Assembly: GCA_018716305.1 (NCBI GenBank)
Contig: DVKB01000029.1
Span: 1-51,366 of the forward strand
Reading direction: 5' to 3'
DNA: 51,366 nucleotides
Source: Candidatus Scatomonas merdigallinarum
Lineage (GTDB): Bacteria > Bacillota > Clostridia > Lachnospirales > Lachnospiraceae
The notes under the pieces: model-generated
Databases searched by the model: none
Told to the model about the DNA's origin: nothing
What the model saw: only the letters and a program-made list of their open reading frames with translations
Position numbers and translations under genes: made by a program
Shown here: positions 30,999 through 39,797 of the stretch, one piece after another
Position numbering within the stretch: position 1 is the first letter of the stretch
Layout: each line of letters begins with the position of its first letter

Positions 30999-32045
30999 AT
31001 GAAACTCCGTCTGCATGGAATCAGAAAAAATACGCTCCTGCTGTTTTTCAACATGGTCCTGGTGCTGGTCACCGCCCTGCTGGTGCTCTCCAACATCCGG
31101 ACCAGAAACGAGCTGGAGGAGAGCAAACGGGGGTTTTACTCAAAATCCACCGTGGAGTTTACCAGCGGGGGAAGCAGCTGGGAAGAACTCCTGGGAGTCC
31201 TTCAGGAAGAGGACTGGAGGGACGGCATCCTGTTCAGGGAGGGGCTGGAGATGGAGGCGGATACCCGGGGGGTTTTCTTTAAAGGGGATTTCAAACGGCT
31301 GCCCCTGCGGTCCGGCCGGTACCTGACAGAGGCCGAGGTTTCAGGAACAGAGCGGAAGGCCATGATCGGGCAGCGGTTTGAGAAGGATACCTATGAGGAA
31401 AACGGAAAGCAATGCATTGAGATCCTGGGAGAACCCTTTGAGGTAGTAGGGGTGCTGGGAAGCGCCCAGCCCACCCGAATGGACAGCATGAAGTGGATGC
31501 CCCTGGGGACAGCGGCGGAGCTTGCCGGAATGGAAGGGAGCTATATCCTGGACGGCAGGACGGAGGAAGCCATAGAGAGAAACGCGGACCTTCTGGCGCC
31601 TGTCCTGGAACGGGAGGTGACGATCGTGACCGGGTTCGCTGAGGATGCCGGAGGGGAGGACCCTGGGTATTCGGAAAAGAACCGGAACGTGGTGGAAAAG
31701 ATTTACCTGGGGATCGTTTTTTCCTTTGTGCTGACCCTGGTGCTGGCCGGGAACAGCTGGGCCAGGAGCCGGACCCAGCGGATCCAGGTGGAGAAGATGT
31801 TGGGCTTTTCCGGCGGGAGGATCCTGCTTTCCGTGCTGGGGGGGTATTTCCGTACCGCCCTGCTGGCCCTGGCAGCTGCCGGGCTCCTGACGGGGGCGCT
31901 GACCCTGGGGAAGCAGATCACGGCGGTGGGCTGGAAGGAGATCTGCCTGACGGTGGGATGCGTGATCCTGGGGGAACTCCTGGTGGTAGCCGCCGGCCTG
32001 TCCCTGCGGATCGGGAGCCGGAAGATCCGCCTGAAGAGGGGGTGA
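30999..32045 (+). CDS. FtsX/MacB-type ABC permease, first of pair
   Basis: 348 aa. One N-terminal span (about 11-30), an extracellular domain of about 190 residues (IGQRFEKDTYEENG; EPFEVVGVLGSAQ, as in MacB periplasmic core domains) and three C-terminal spans (about 240-340). This is the half-permease layout of FtsX/MacB proteins. GGAGGAGG lies upstream. It is followed after 4 bases by a second permease. No ATPase lies in either direction. Base composition is clearly more GC-rich than in the preceding genes. Confidence 0.85.
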   Translation: MKLRLHGIRKNTLLLFFNMVLVLVTALLVLSNIRTRNELEESKRGFYSKSTVEFTSGGSSWEELLGVLQEEDWRDGILFREGLEMEADTRGVFFKGDFKRLPLRSGRYLTEAEVSGTERKAMIGQRFEKDTYEENGKQCIEILGEPFEVVGVLGSAQPTRMDSMKWMPLGTAAELAGMEGSYILDGRTEEAIERNADLLAPVLEREVTIVTGFAEDAGGEDPGYSEKNRNVVEKIYLGIVFSFVLTLVLAGNSWARSRTQRIQVEKMLGFSGGRILLSVLGGYFRTALLALAAAGLLTGALTLGKQITAVGWKEICLTVGCVILGELLVVAAGLSLRIGSRKIRLKRG

Positions 32046-32049
32046 TGGT

Positions 32050-33432
32050 TTGAGAAACGTATGGGAAGAACTGAAGCATAACCTGTCCGGCGGCGTCCTG
32101 GTGACCCTGGTGCTGATCGCCCAGTTCGCCGTCTTCTTCTGGCAGGGGACGCTGATCGCCAGCTATTTCGCGGATACTTCCACCGAGAGTCTGTCCCTCA
32201 GTGTCCAGGGGGATTACGCTTACTATCAACTGTCATATTCTACCAGTAATGAGGAAGATGAAGATGCTCTTTGGGGGCAGTCCTCCGATCCGAACTTTGT
32301 ATCCAATGCGGCTGAAACATACAGGAAAGTCCATGAGGATCCGGATCTGCATTATATGGCGTTTGGAACCTCCAACCTTTTTGTAAGTTTTGATGATATG
32401 AACGAGCGCTTTACACTTCAGGAGCTGATGAATCTGCATACTAATTCCGATGAAAACCTTTACCACCAGACGGATGCAGAAACAGTACCATTAGAGTCAC
32501 TGACTGTACCGGTCCAAAACGGAGAATGGACCAGTGGTTTTCCCCCACAGATATACCGTCTGGACCAGGCTGCCGCGGAGCATTTCCAGCTGCGGGTATC
32601 GGAAGGGAGGATGCTGGAGGAACAGGACTATCAGTTCCGCTGGGACCAGGGCAGCATTCCCATTCTGGTGGGAAGCGCCTATGCCTCCGGATTTAAGCCG
32701 GGGGATCGGATCCGGGCGGATCTGTACGGAATCCCCTACCAGTTCCAGGTAATAGGGATTCTTGAGAAAAACACGGGGATCATAACGGACAAGTATTTTT
32801 CGGAAATGGGGGTTCCCCTTTCCCTGGACCATGCCATGATTGTCCCCTATCTGTATATCCAGGATATTCCGGAAAATGAAGACCAGGAATTTTTTACTTC
32901 AGCCAATTACGAAGAGGGCTTACAGGGAATGGTAGTGCTGGACGCGGAGGCGCCCAGGTCGGAACTTCTGCGTATTGAAAAGAAGATCTGCGGTGTGTTT
33001 CTGCAGAACGGCCTGTACCCCATTACTACATCTGCCAGTCCTTACGGAGTGCTGCTGTTTAAAACCGAGTCGCAGAAAACCATGCAGATCCTGGTGGGTG
33101 CCAGCGTCCTGATGGGAGTGATGAGTATTTCCGGCATCTGCATAAGCGTCACGGCCAAGCTGAACCGGAACCTGCAGCGGTACGGGATCGAGATGATGAA
33201 CGGCCAGTCCACGGGGACCATCCTGGCGGCATTCCTGCTGGAGATCCTGCTGATCATCGCCGCGGCCATGGGCCTGGCGGTATGGCAGATCCTGGATATG
33301 ATCCGCTATAACCTGGTTTTCCTGTGGATGATCCTGGGCTTCGGTCTGCTGGCTGCCGCGGTTACATCCCTGATTTTCATCCGGAAGCTGCGGACCGTGG
33401 ACATTGAAGAAATCATAAGGAGGGAAGAGTGA
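32050..33432 (+). CDS. FtsX/MacB-type ABC permease, second of pair
   Basis: 460 aa with the same topology: N-terminal span (about 15-38), large ectodomain, and three C-terminal spans (about 350-455). Start TTG at 32050 with GGGGGTGATGG before it; no better in-frame start nearby. The stretch 32215-32530, coding the front of the ectodomain, is AT-richer than both sides, so the gene looks mosaic. Probably forms a heterodimer with the preceding gene product; the partner ATPase must be elsewhere. Confidence 0.83.
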   Translation: MRNVWEELKHNLSGGVLVTLVLIAQFAVFFWQGTLIASYFADTSTESLSLSVQGDYAYYQLSYSTSNEEDEDALWGQSSDPNFVSNAAETYRKVHEDPDLHYMAFGTSNLFVSFDDMNERFTLQELMNLHTNSDENLYHQTDAETVPLESLTVPVQNGEWTSGFPPQIYRLDQAAAEHFQLRVSEGRMLEEQDYQFRWDQGSIPILVGSAYASGFKPGDRIRADLYGIPYQFQVIGILEKNTGIITDKYFSEMGVPLSLDHAMIVPYLYIQDIPENEDQEFFTSANYEEGLQGMVVLDAEAPRSELLRIEKKICGVFLQNGLYPITTSASPYGVLLFKTESQKTMQILVGASVLMGVMSISGICISVTAKLNRNLQRYGIEMMNGQSTGTILAAFLLEILLIIAAAMGLAVWQILDMIRYNLVFLWMILGFGLLAAAVTSLIFIRKLRTVDIEEIIRREE

Positions 33433-33433
33433 T

Positions 33434-33457
33434 GGCGCAGACCCAACCGCGCCTTTT
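33434..33457 (+). terminator. weak terminator after permease pair
   Basis: GGCGC (33434-33438) and GCGCC (33449-33453) with a 10-base loop, followed by TTTT. A short stem, so only moderately supported. Confidence 0.45.
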
Positions 33458-33566
33458 CTGATTTACAAATCTGCTTGCCCGGGGGATTGGTTTCATGATA
33501 AAATTCACAGAGTCAGATCCGGAAGATCCGGATATACTGATAAAAACCACAGTCAAGGAGATGACT

Positions 33567-34088
33567 ATGAGAAAAAAAATTGTGACAGGATTGTTTTTGC
33601 TGGCGGCAGCGGCTATGGCAGCCGGGTGCGGAAAGAAAGAAGCAGAGCAGACCGCTCTGGATGATAAAACTCTTCCGGAAATCATTGACCGGATCTATGA
33701 GGAAAAAGATCCGGGCCTGGCAGTTGCTACTGCGGAGGTGGATCTGACGGACGCGGATGCTCTGAAATACAGCACAGGTCTGGACAGCCCGGAAGGTATT
33801 GAAGCCGCGGCGGTTTCTGAGGCTATGATCAGCGCCCAGGCGTATTCTATGGTGCTGGTACGGACCGAGGACAGCAAAAACACCGAGGAAACAGCCAGAG
33901 CCATGCAGGAGGGAATTGATCCTGCTAAATGGATCTGCGTGCAGGCGGACGATATGGAAGTGTCCGGTTACGGGGATGTGGCCCTGCTGATCATGGTTTC
34001 CTCGGAACTTTCCGAATCTGTGACGGCGGAGGAGATCACGGAGGCCTTTCAGACAGTCTGCGGCGGCAAACTGGCGTTTGAGCTGTAA
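33567..34088 (+). CDS. DUF4358 lipoprotein
   Basis: 173 aa. A lipoprotein signal ends in AAGCGKK. The body (SAQAYSMVLVRTEDSKNTEETA; DPAKWICVQADDM, seen in parts) fits DUF4358, a Clostridia family often next to MBOAT and DHHW genes. ATG at 33567 has AAGGAG 6 bases upstream; an earlier in-frame ATG at 33495 would hide the signal peptide. It is 6 bases from the MBOAT gene. Confidence 0.85.
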   Translation: MRKKIVTGLFLLAAAAMAAGCGKKEAEQTALDDKTLPEIIDRIYEEKDPGLAVATAEVDLTDADALKYSTGLDSPEGIEAAAVSEAMISAQAYSMVLVRTEDSKNTEETARAMQEGIDPAKWICVQADDMEVSGYGDVALLIMVSSELSESVTAEEITEAFQTVCGGKLAFEL

Positions 34089-34094
34089 GAGGCC

Positions 34095-35498
34095 ATGGTC
34101 TTTTCCGGCATCCCGTTTCTCTACTATTTTCTGCCGGCGGTACTGATCCTTTATTATCTTGTTCCTGCCAGGGGGAAAAACCCGGTGCTGCTGGCAGCCA
34201 GCCTTTTCTTTTACGGATACGGGGAGCCCAGGTTCCTGCTGCTGATGCTGATGGCCATCCTGCAGGGATACGGCTTCGCCCTTCTCACAGAAAGGCAGAG
34301 GGACAGAAGGCGCCGCAGGATCCCGGCCGTCCTGTCCGCAGTCCTTTCGATGGGCATTCTCTTTTGGTTCAAGTACGCGGAATTTTTCGCGGACAGCTTT
34401 CGGGCGGCTTCGGGCCTGCCCCTGCCGGTTTTACGTATTGCCCTGCCTGTGGGCGTCAGTTTTTACACATTTCAGATTCTCAGCTACACAGCGGATGTGT
34501 ACCGCGGGACCTGCCCGGCGGAAAAAAATCTGCTGGATTTTGCCTGCTATGTGTCCATGTTTCCCCAGCTGATCGCCGGCCCGATTGTCCGTTATACGGA
34601 TCTGGCGCGGGAGATGAAAGGCAGAAGCCTACAGGCTGAAAAAATTTATGAAGGGCTGCGGCGGTTTCTGGCCGGGCTGGGAAAAAAGGTGCTGCTGGCC
34701 AATCAGCTGTACAGTCTCTGTGAACTGTTCCGGCAGTCCGAGGAAAAGTCCCTGCTGTTTTATTGGATTTACGCAGTGGCTTTCTCTCTGTATGTGTACT
34801 ATGATTTTTCAGGGTACAGCGATATGGCTATTGGCCTGGGAAAAATGCTGGGCTTTACCTTTCCGGAAAATTTCCGCTATCCCTTTCTCTCCCGCAGCGC
34901 TTCCGAGTTTTGGAGGCGCTGGCATATGACTCTGGGCGGCTGGTTTCGGGACTATGTGTACATCCCTCTGGGGGGCAGCAGGCGGGGAACCCTGCGCTGG
35001 CTGCGGAACCTTCTGATTGTATGGCTCCTCACAGGACTGTGGCACGGGGCAGCCTGGAATTTTCTGCTCTGGGGTCTGTTTTTCGCGGTTCTGCTGGCCG
35101 GGGAGGGACTCTGGTACGGAAAATATCTCCGGCGGATTCCACTCTGGGGGGCATGGATCTACCCCTTTTTCTTTATCACTGTCAGTTTTGTGATCTTTAA
35201 CGGATCCTCCGCGGCGGAGGCCCTGAGGGATCTTTGCTGTCTCTTGGGAGGGGGAGGACTTCCCATAACCACAGCGGAGACCGTCTATTATCTCAGAAGC
35301 TTCGGGATTCTGCTGCTTTTGGGAGTGCTGGGGAGTACGCCCCTGGCAAAAAATCTGTATGATAAACTGCGGTCCGGGAAAAAAACGGGAAGGATCCTGG
35401 CAGCGCTGGAGCCTCTGCTGCTTGCGGGGCTGCTGCTGGTATGCACCGCGTACCTGGTGGACGGATCTTTTAATCCCTTCCTGTATTTCAGGTTTTGA
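34095..35498 (+). CDS. MBOAT O-acyltransferase (AlgI/DltB-like)
   Basis: 467 aa polytopic membrane protein. Contains LPVGVSFYTFQILSYTADVYR, FPQLIAGPIVRY, FWRRWHMTLGGWFRDYVYIPLGG (in parts) and the active-site His in LTGLWHGAAWNF (about residue 315). Members move acyl groups, usually acetyl, across the membrane to polysaccharides or teichoic acids. It is paired with a DHHW/AlgJ-like protein downstream, as in alginate-type O-acetylation systems. The polymer acetylated is not shown. Confidence 0.93.
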   Translation: MVFSGIPFLYYFLPAVLILYYLVPARGKNPVLLAASLFFYGYGEPRFLLLMLMAILQGYGFALLTERQRDRRRRRIPAVLSAVLSMGILFWFKYAEFFADSFRAASGLPLPVLRIALPVGVSFYTFQILSYTADVYRGTCPAEKNLLDFACYVSMFPQLIAGPIVRYTDLAREMKGRSLQAEKIYEGLRRFLAGLGKKVLLANQLYSLCELFRQSEEKSLLFYWIYAVAFSLYVYYDFSGYSDMAIGLGKMLGFTFPENFRYPFLSRSASEFWRRWHMTLGGWFRDYVYIPLGGSRRGTLRWLRNLLIVWLLTGLWHGAAWNFLLWGLFFAVLLAGEGLWYGKYLRRIPLWGAWIYPFFFITVSFVIFNGSSAAEALRDLCCLLGGGGLPITTAETVYYLRSFGILLLLGVLGSTPLAKNLYDKLRSGKKTGRILAALEPLLLAGLLLVCTAYLVDGSFNPFLYFRF

Positions 35499-35581
35499 GG
35501 CGCGATGTTTCGCGCGGCAGATCAATAATCAGGATATGGGGCAGCAGGAGTGAATGAGGTCTGCGCACAAAAGGAGTGAAG

Positions 35582-36679
35582 ATGAAAAAAATACGGATTG
35601 TTCCGGGCCTGTTTCCGGTGGCCGGAATCTGGCTGGCTCTGGCTCTCTGGTGCTGGCTGAGGCCGGCGGATGAGATTTCCATGAGCGAGCGTAGAAAGCT
35701 GGCGCAATTTCCGGAGGCAAGTCCGGAGAAGATTTTGTCCGGAACCTTTGCGGAGGATTTTGAAGATTACAGCAGAGATCAGTTTCCGGTGAGAGACGGC
35801 TTCCGCACCCTGAAATCTCTGTGGGAGTCAGCGGTGTTCGGACAGAAGGATCATCACGGCATCTATATAGAAGACGGCTATGCCGCGAACATCGAGTATC
35901 CTCTGGACCGGGAGTCTGTGGGCAGGGCGGCAGAGAAACTGACAGAACTGTATACAGAATACATGAAGGGAAAAACAGACCGGGTCTGGCTGTCTGTGAT
36001 CCCGGACAAAGGTTATTACCTGGCGGATCAGGGAGGCTATCCGGCTCTGGATTATGAGGAACTGTTTTCCATTATGAGAGAGAAGATGGAATTCGCGGAA
36101 TACCTGGATCTCACGGAACACCTGTCAGCAGAGGATTATTACCGGACAGATTCCCACTGGAGGCAGGAAAACATTACAGAGGCGGCACAATTTTTGGCAG
36201 AGTCCATGGGAGGACATCTTTCCGGAGCCTGGCGGCAGGAAGTGGTGAAAGAAGATTTCCGGGGCGTCTATTTCGGACAGGCCGCCCTTCCTATGGAGGG
36301 AGAAACTATTTCTCTGCTGCGGGGCAGGGTTCTGGACGCCTGCAGGGCCTATAACCTGGAGACGGGAAAAACCGCGGGAATCTACGATCTGGAAAAGCTG
36401 GAAGGACGGGATCCCTATGAGGTGTACCTTTCCGGGGCTTCCCCGCTGATCCGGATCATAAATCCCCTGCATGAGGGAGAGCGGCGGCTGGTGCTCTTGG
36501 GGGATTCCTTCTCTTCCAGCATGGCGCCTCTGCTGGCGGAGGCGTACAGCGAGATCACCCTGGTGGATATCCGGTATCTGGATCCATCCCTGGTGGGAGA
36601 ATATGTGGAGTTTGAGGGGGCGGATGTGCTGTTTCTGTACAGCGTGTCCCTGCTGAATCACAGCGGGGCTATGAGATGA
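35582..36679 (+). CDS. DHHW-family (AlgJ/AlgX-like) acetyltransferase partner
   Basis: 365 aa. An N-terminal signal anchor (about 7-25) is followed by an extracellular SGNH-like fold. Visible motifs are RTDSHWRQEN (Asp-x-His, about residue 186) and VLLGDSFSSSM (Ser in GDS, about 305). AAAGGAG lies 5 bases before ATG at 35582. It likely takes acyl groups from the MBOAT protein and transfers them to an extracellular glycan. A terminator follows. Confidence 0.88.
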   Translation: MKKIRIVPGLFPVAGIWLALALWCWLRPADEISMSERRKLAQFPEASPEKILSGTFAEDFEDYSRDQFPVRDGFRTLKSLWESAVFGQKDHHGIYIEDGYAANIEYPLDRESVGRAAEKLTELYTEYMKGKTDRVWLSVIPDKGYYLADQGGYPALDYEELFSIMREKMEFAEYLDLTEHLSAEDYYRTDSHWRQENITEAAQFLAESMGGHLSGAWRQEVVKEDFRGVYFGQAALPMEGETISLLRGRVLDACRAYNLETGKTAGIYDLEKLEGRDPYEVYLSGASPLIRIINPLHEGERRLVLLGDSFSSSMAPLLAEAYSEITLVDIRYLDPSLVGEYVEFEGADVLFLYSVSLLNHSGAMR

Positions 36680-36691
36680 AAGGATAAAACC

Positions 36692-36747
36692 GGCATGAGC
36701 CAAAGCGGACAGATGAAAGGGTTCACTTTGACTCATGCCTTTTCTTT
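36692..36747 (+). terminator. terminator after DHHW gene
   Basis: GGCATGAG (36692-36699) pairs with CTCATGCC (36732-36739), followed by TTTTCTTTT. The loop is long (32 bases) but may fold further. Confidence 0.7.
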
Positions 36748-36845
36748 TAACAGAAAATTTACGTAAATACCATGTGATGGCTGCACAAGATCAGAAAAAA
36801 TTCCAATGCGAAAATTTATATACTTAGAATATATTAAAAAATAGT

Positions 36846-36874
36846 TTGAAATTATATTATAGTATTTGTATAAT
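36846..36874 (+). promoter_or_regulatory. promoter of the PucR-type regulator
   Basis: TTGAAA (36846-36851), 17-base AT-rich spacer, perfect TATAAT (36869-36874), 67 bases upstream of the gene. Confidence 0.8.
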
Positions 36875-36941
36875 TTTGGAATTGCCGCTGACACATTCTG
36901 TCGAAACTGCCTGGAGAATGTAATTTGCAGGGGGGAATATT

Positions 36942-38405
36942 ATGAGATTGAGTATGTGGATGATCGCAAACAGACTTTCATCTCTGGATCTGAAATTAAA
37001 TATCCGGGATACGGCGCCTGCCGTACTGAAAAGCGCGCGGCGGGTCTATGCCACCAACTGTGTCCATGTATACAGCGAAGGAGACGATGTGATCTGCAAC
37101 GGAGAAGGAGATACCATCCGGATTTCAAATATGGATCTGCTGACAGGCTTTGAGATTGTTCAGAGCGTCTTCGACTATTTTCAGGATTGGATGGATGAGA
37201 TGCTGCGGATGCTCAGGGAAAGAAATTACCAGGGAATGGTGGATCTTGCCTGGCAGGTATGCAGAAATCCGCTGATTCTCATGGACGGAAACAATAAGGT
37301 CATCGGAATTACCCGCCAGTATCCCTCTAATTCTCTGGACAGCGAGTGGTCTTACCTGTGTAATTACGGGTATACATCTCTGAACGCGGTTCTCCAGATG
37401 AGAGACAGCAACGCGGATCTGGAAATGCTGCAGCATGGGGTCAGATCCTTCCGCTTTCCCCGGGCGGGAATGCTGGAATATGGCGGCTGTACTTACTGTA
37501 TGATCTGCAACGATATTACCTGCGGAAGACTTACTCTTTTGAGCAAAGACAGGGAATTGAATCCCGGAGATTTTCAGATTATTGAATTGCTGGCCGGTCT
37601 GCTGGAGCCAAGTCTGGGGCAGATTTATTATGAAAACGTAATCAATAATACGAATGTTTTCTTTAATCTGCTTATGGGAAAATCTTATGATAAAGAAATG
37701 CTGGATACACAGCTGTCCTACCAGCAGTGGGGGATGAACGATACCTATTATCTGGCTCTCATTGAAGTGGAGGATATGGCAGACAAAAAATCCATGGACA
37801 GAAATGTCGACATGCTCGTGTCGACTCTGCTCTATCATTCCCACAATTATCTGCCCATTAAAAAAGCGCCGTACATTCTGCTTCTTTCAAACCGTACCAT
37901 GAACGCGGAAGGAGAAATGCTCACGTTTCTTATGACCCTGGAAACGCATAATCCCATTAAGATCAGTTTCAGCCTTCCCTGCCACGGCGTGGAAAATATA
38001 GGCTATCTGTACCATCAGGCCCTATATGCCCTGGAAAACGGAAAAAGATATGACCCGGACAGGAGGCTGTACGATTTTTTTGACTACGCGCTGGAGTTTA
38101 TGATCGAATCGGGATCCCTGGAGGAATCGGTTCGCGCCTGCATGCCTACAGTAGTAAAGCTGTGGGGCATGCAGCAGGATCAGGGGGATGATCTGCTGCT
38201 GACTCTGAAAACCTATCTGGATCATGAGCGGTCCGTGACAAAGACCAGCGAGGCGCTGTTCACTCACAGAAATACGGTTTTGTACCGGATCAAGAAGATC
38301 CAGGAGATTCTGCGGCGGGATCTGAATGATTACTACATTCGGGATTACTGTCGGATGTCTATCCGGGTATTGGAATATCACGCGCTGAAAAGTAAAGAAT
38401 TATAG
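36942..38405 (+). CDS. PucR/CdaR-type transcriptional regulator
   Basis: 487 aa. The N-terminal two thirds form sensor-like regions with no motif I can name. The C-terminus holds the PucR helix-turn-helix: LLLTLKTYLDHERSVTKTSEALFTHRNTVLYRIKKI (in parts, about 425-460). GGGGGG lies upstream of ATG. It stands alone between two terminators, next to the UroD-family/MFS block, so it probably senses a substrate or product of that block. PucR proteins often activate purine, aromatic or amino-acid use genes. Confidence 0.88.
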   Translation: MRLSMWMIANRLSSLDLKLNIRDTAPAVLKSARRVYATNCVHVYSEGDDVICNGEGDTIRISNMDLLTGFEIVQSVFDYFQDWMDEMLRMLRERNYQGMVDLAWQVCRNPLILMDGNNKVIGITRQYPSNSLDSEWSYLCNYGYTSLNAVLQMRDSNADLEMLQHGVRSFRFPRAGMLEYGGCTYCMICNDITCGRLTLLSKDRELNPGDFQIIELLAGLLEPSLGQIYYENVINNTNVFFNLLMGKSYDKEMLDTQLSYQQWGMNDTYYLALIEVEDMADKKSMDRNVDMLVSTLLYHSHNYLPIKKAPYILLLSNRTMNAEGEMLTFLMTLETHNPIKISFSLPCHGVENIGYLYHQALYALENGKRYDPDRRLYDFFDYALEFMIESGSLEESVRACMPTVVKLWGMQQDQGDDLLLTLKTYLDHERSVTKTSEALFTHRNTVLYRIKKIQEILRRDLNDYYIRDYCRMSIRVLEYHALKSKEL

Positions 38406-38413
38406 GTATGAAT

Positions 38414-38463
38414 AAAAAGGCGGTTCCGGGAACCTGAAGGAAAATTCCCGGCCGCCTTTTTTC
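38414..38463 (+). terminator. terminator after PucR-type gene
   Basis: AAAAAGGCGG-TT-CCGGGAA pairs with TTCCCGG-CCGCCTTTTTT, a long stem with a small bulge and a strong U-tract. Confidence 0.9.
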
Positions 38464-38502
38464 AAAAATTCCGCCGGCAGAGAGTCGATCCTGCCGGCGG
38501 AA
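38464..38502 (-). terminator. terminator after the leftward UroD-family gene
   Basis: On the minus strand GTTCCGCCGGCAG pairs with CTGCCGGCGGAA (38469-38502), followed by TTTTTG. It faces the plus-strand PucR terminator back to back. Confidence 0.85.
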
Positions 38503-38524
38503 CTTTTAAAGAGAAAGTTTCAGA

Positions 38525-39514
38525 TTACTTGAATACCACTTTGCTGTATTTGTCGATGGCCTCGGTGGTAGCTTCGTATACCCCCGGGAAAGTGCTCATG
38601 GCAAGTCCCTGGGAGGCGCTGGGGATAAAGTACAGATGTCCGCAGGCATCGCAGGCTTTTTTCACCTGAGCTTCGATAATTTCCGGAGTCCAGCCTTCGA
38701 AATCAATGCTGGCGCTGTCGATACCGCCCATGAAGGAAATCTGTCCTCCGTATTTTTGAATGAGTTCCGGAATATTGTTTGTGGTCATGACTCCCTGCCA
38801 GATGTCGATTCCCATCTCGATCATGTAGGGAACCAGAGTGGCCGCATAGGAATCGCTGTGATGAACGATCAGCTGTACGCCGTGATCTTTGTAATATCCG
38901 TAGATCTGCTTATAGGCGGGAAGCAGAAATTCCTCGAACATAGCCGGGGAAATAAAGGTGGAGGTCTGGCTTCCCCAGTCGTCGTGATGGAACAGTACCT
39001 CCGGATGGATGTGGCTGCAGAGTTCTTCCGCCAGGGCCAGTTCATATTCCGTGATGTACTGGATCAGCTCGTGCATGCATTCAGGCTCCTCATAGAAATT
39101 CATCAGCGTGCGCTGAATCTCTCCCAGATGATGGCACTGTTCAAAGACGCCGGGAGCCACAAAGGATGTTACAAAGTATTCATTTTTGTCTATTTCTTCC
39201 GCTGCTTTGACGAAGGGAGCCCAGTCCTCCTCAGAAAATTTGGTGCGGGGCGCGTGTACGTAATCTTTCCAGTGCGTGATATCCTTGATCACAATTTTGT
39301 CCGGGGTATGAACGGGAAAAGGACCCGGCGTGCCTTCCGGCCACACGTTGGTAACGCCCCAGGCATTCACAACAGGAGCTTCTCCATAAGCGGCCATAGG
39401 GCTCTGTCCCATAATCGGATCGAAGACCATTTTAAATGCCTCATACTGATTGACAAACCGGTCCGGATGGCCTCCGTGAATCGTTTCCAGAAGATTTTGT
39501 TTTGTTGTCAGCAT
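38525..39514 (-). CDS. UroD-superfamily protein 1 (methyltransferase-like)
   Basis: 329 aa TIM-barrel protein of the uroporphyrinogen decarboxylase/MtaA/CmuA superfamily. Characteristic segments are VLFHHDDWGSQTSTF, LIVHHSDSYAATL and MGIDIWQGVMTTNNIPELI. Where MtaA-type methyltransferases have His-x-Cys zinc ligands, this has His-His-Ser-Asp. Start ATG at 39514 (MLTTKQNLLETI), 9 bases from AGGAGG, aligns with paralogue 4; an ATG two codons upstream is possible. It is transcribed alone, away from the four-paralogue operon. It is not likely to be the haem-pathway HemE. Confidence 0.88.
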   Translation of the reverse strand: MLTTKQNLLETIHGGHPDRFVNQYEAFKMVFDPIMGQSPMAAYGEAPVVNAWGVTNVWPEGTPGPFPVHTPDKIVIKDITHWKDYVHAPRTKFSEEDWAPFVKAAEEIDKNEYFVTSFVAPGVFEQCHHLGEIQRTLMNFYEEPECMHELIQYITEYELALAEELCSHIHPEVLFHHDDWGSQTSTFISPAMFEEFLLPAYKQIYGYYKDHGVQLIVHHSDSYAATLVPYMIEMGIDIWQGVMTTNNIPELIQKYGGQISFMGGIDSASIDFEGWTPEIIEAQVKKACDACGHLYFIPSASQGLAMSTFPGVYEATTEAIDKYSKVVFK

Positions 39515-39797
39515 CTTCATCTACCTCCTTATACTTTGAAATCAGACATAAACAAGTCTTAGATTAAGCTTTTCTTATCATAAGTCAGTTTTCAAGGAAA
39601 GCATAGGTACAGACGGCACAGAATTTACAGAAAAAAAGGAAAGATTTTTGTGCTTTAACCGGACTTCCTCGCGGATTTTGTATTGTACAAATTTTACAGA
39701 GAAAAAGGGTGAGAAAATTGTGTTGGTTGTACATAGTAACCAGATAATAGATGAAATAGAATGGCATCAGATCAAAATTTAAAGGAGGACTTTTATT
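39515..39797. promoter_or_regulatory. divergent regulatory region of UroD-family block
   Basis: 283 bases between divergent genes. TTTACAGA is directly repeated in an A-rich context (39624-39631 and 39693-39700), 69 bases apart. TTGTACAA (39683-39690) is palindromic, and TTGTACAT recurs at 39727-39734. These are candidate operator words for the nearby PucR-type regulator; no textbook promoter is clear on either strand. Confidence 0.4.
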
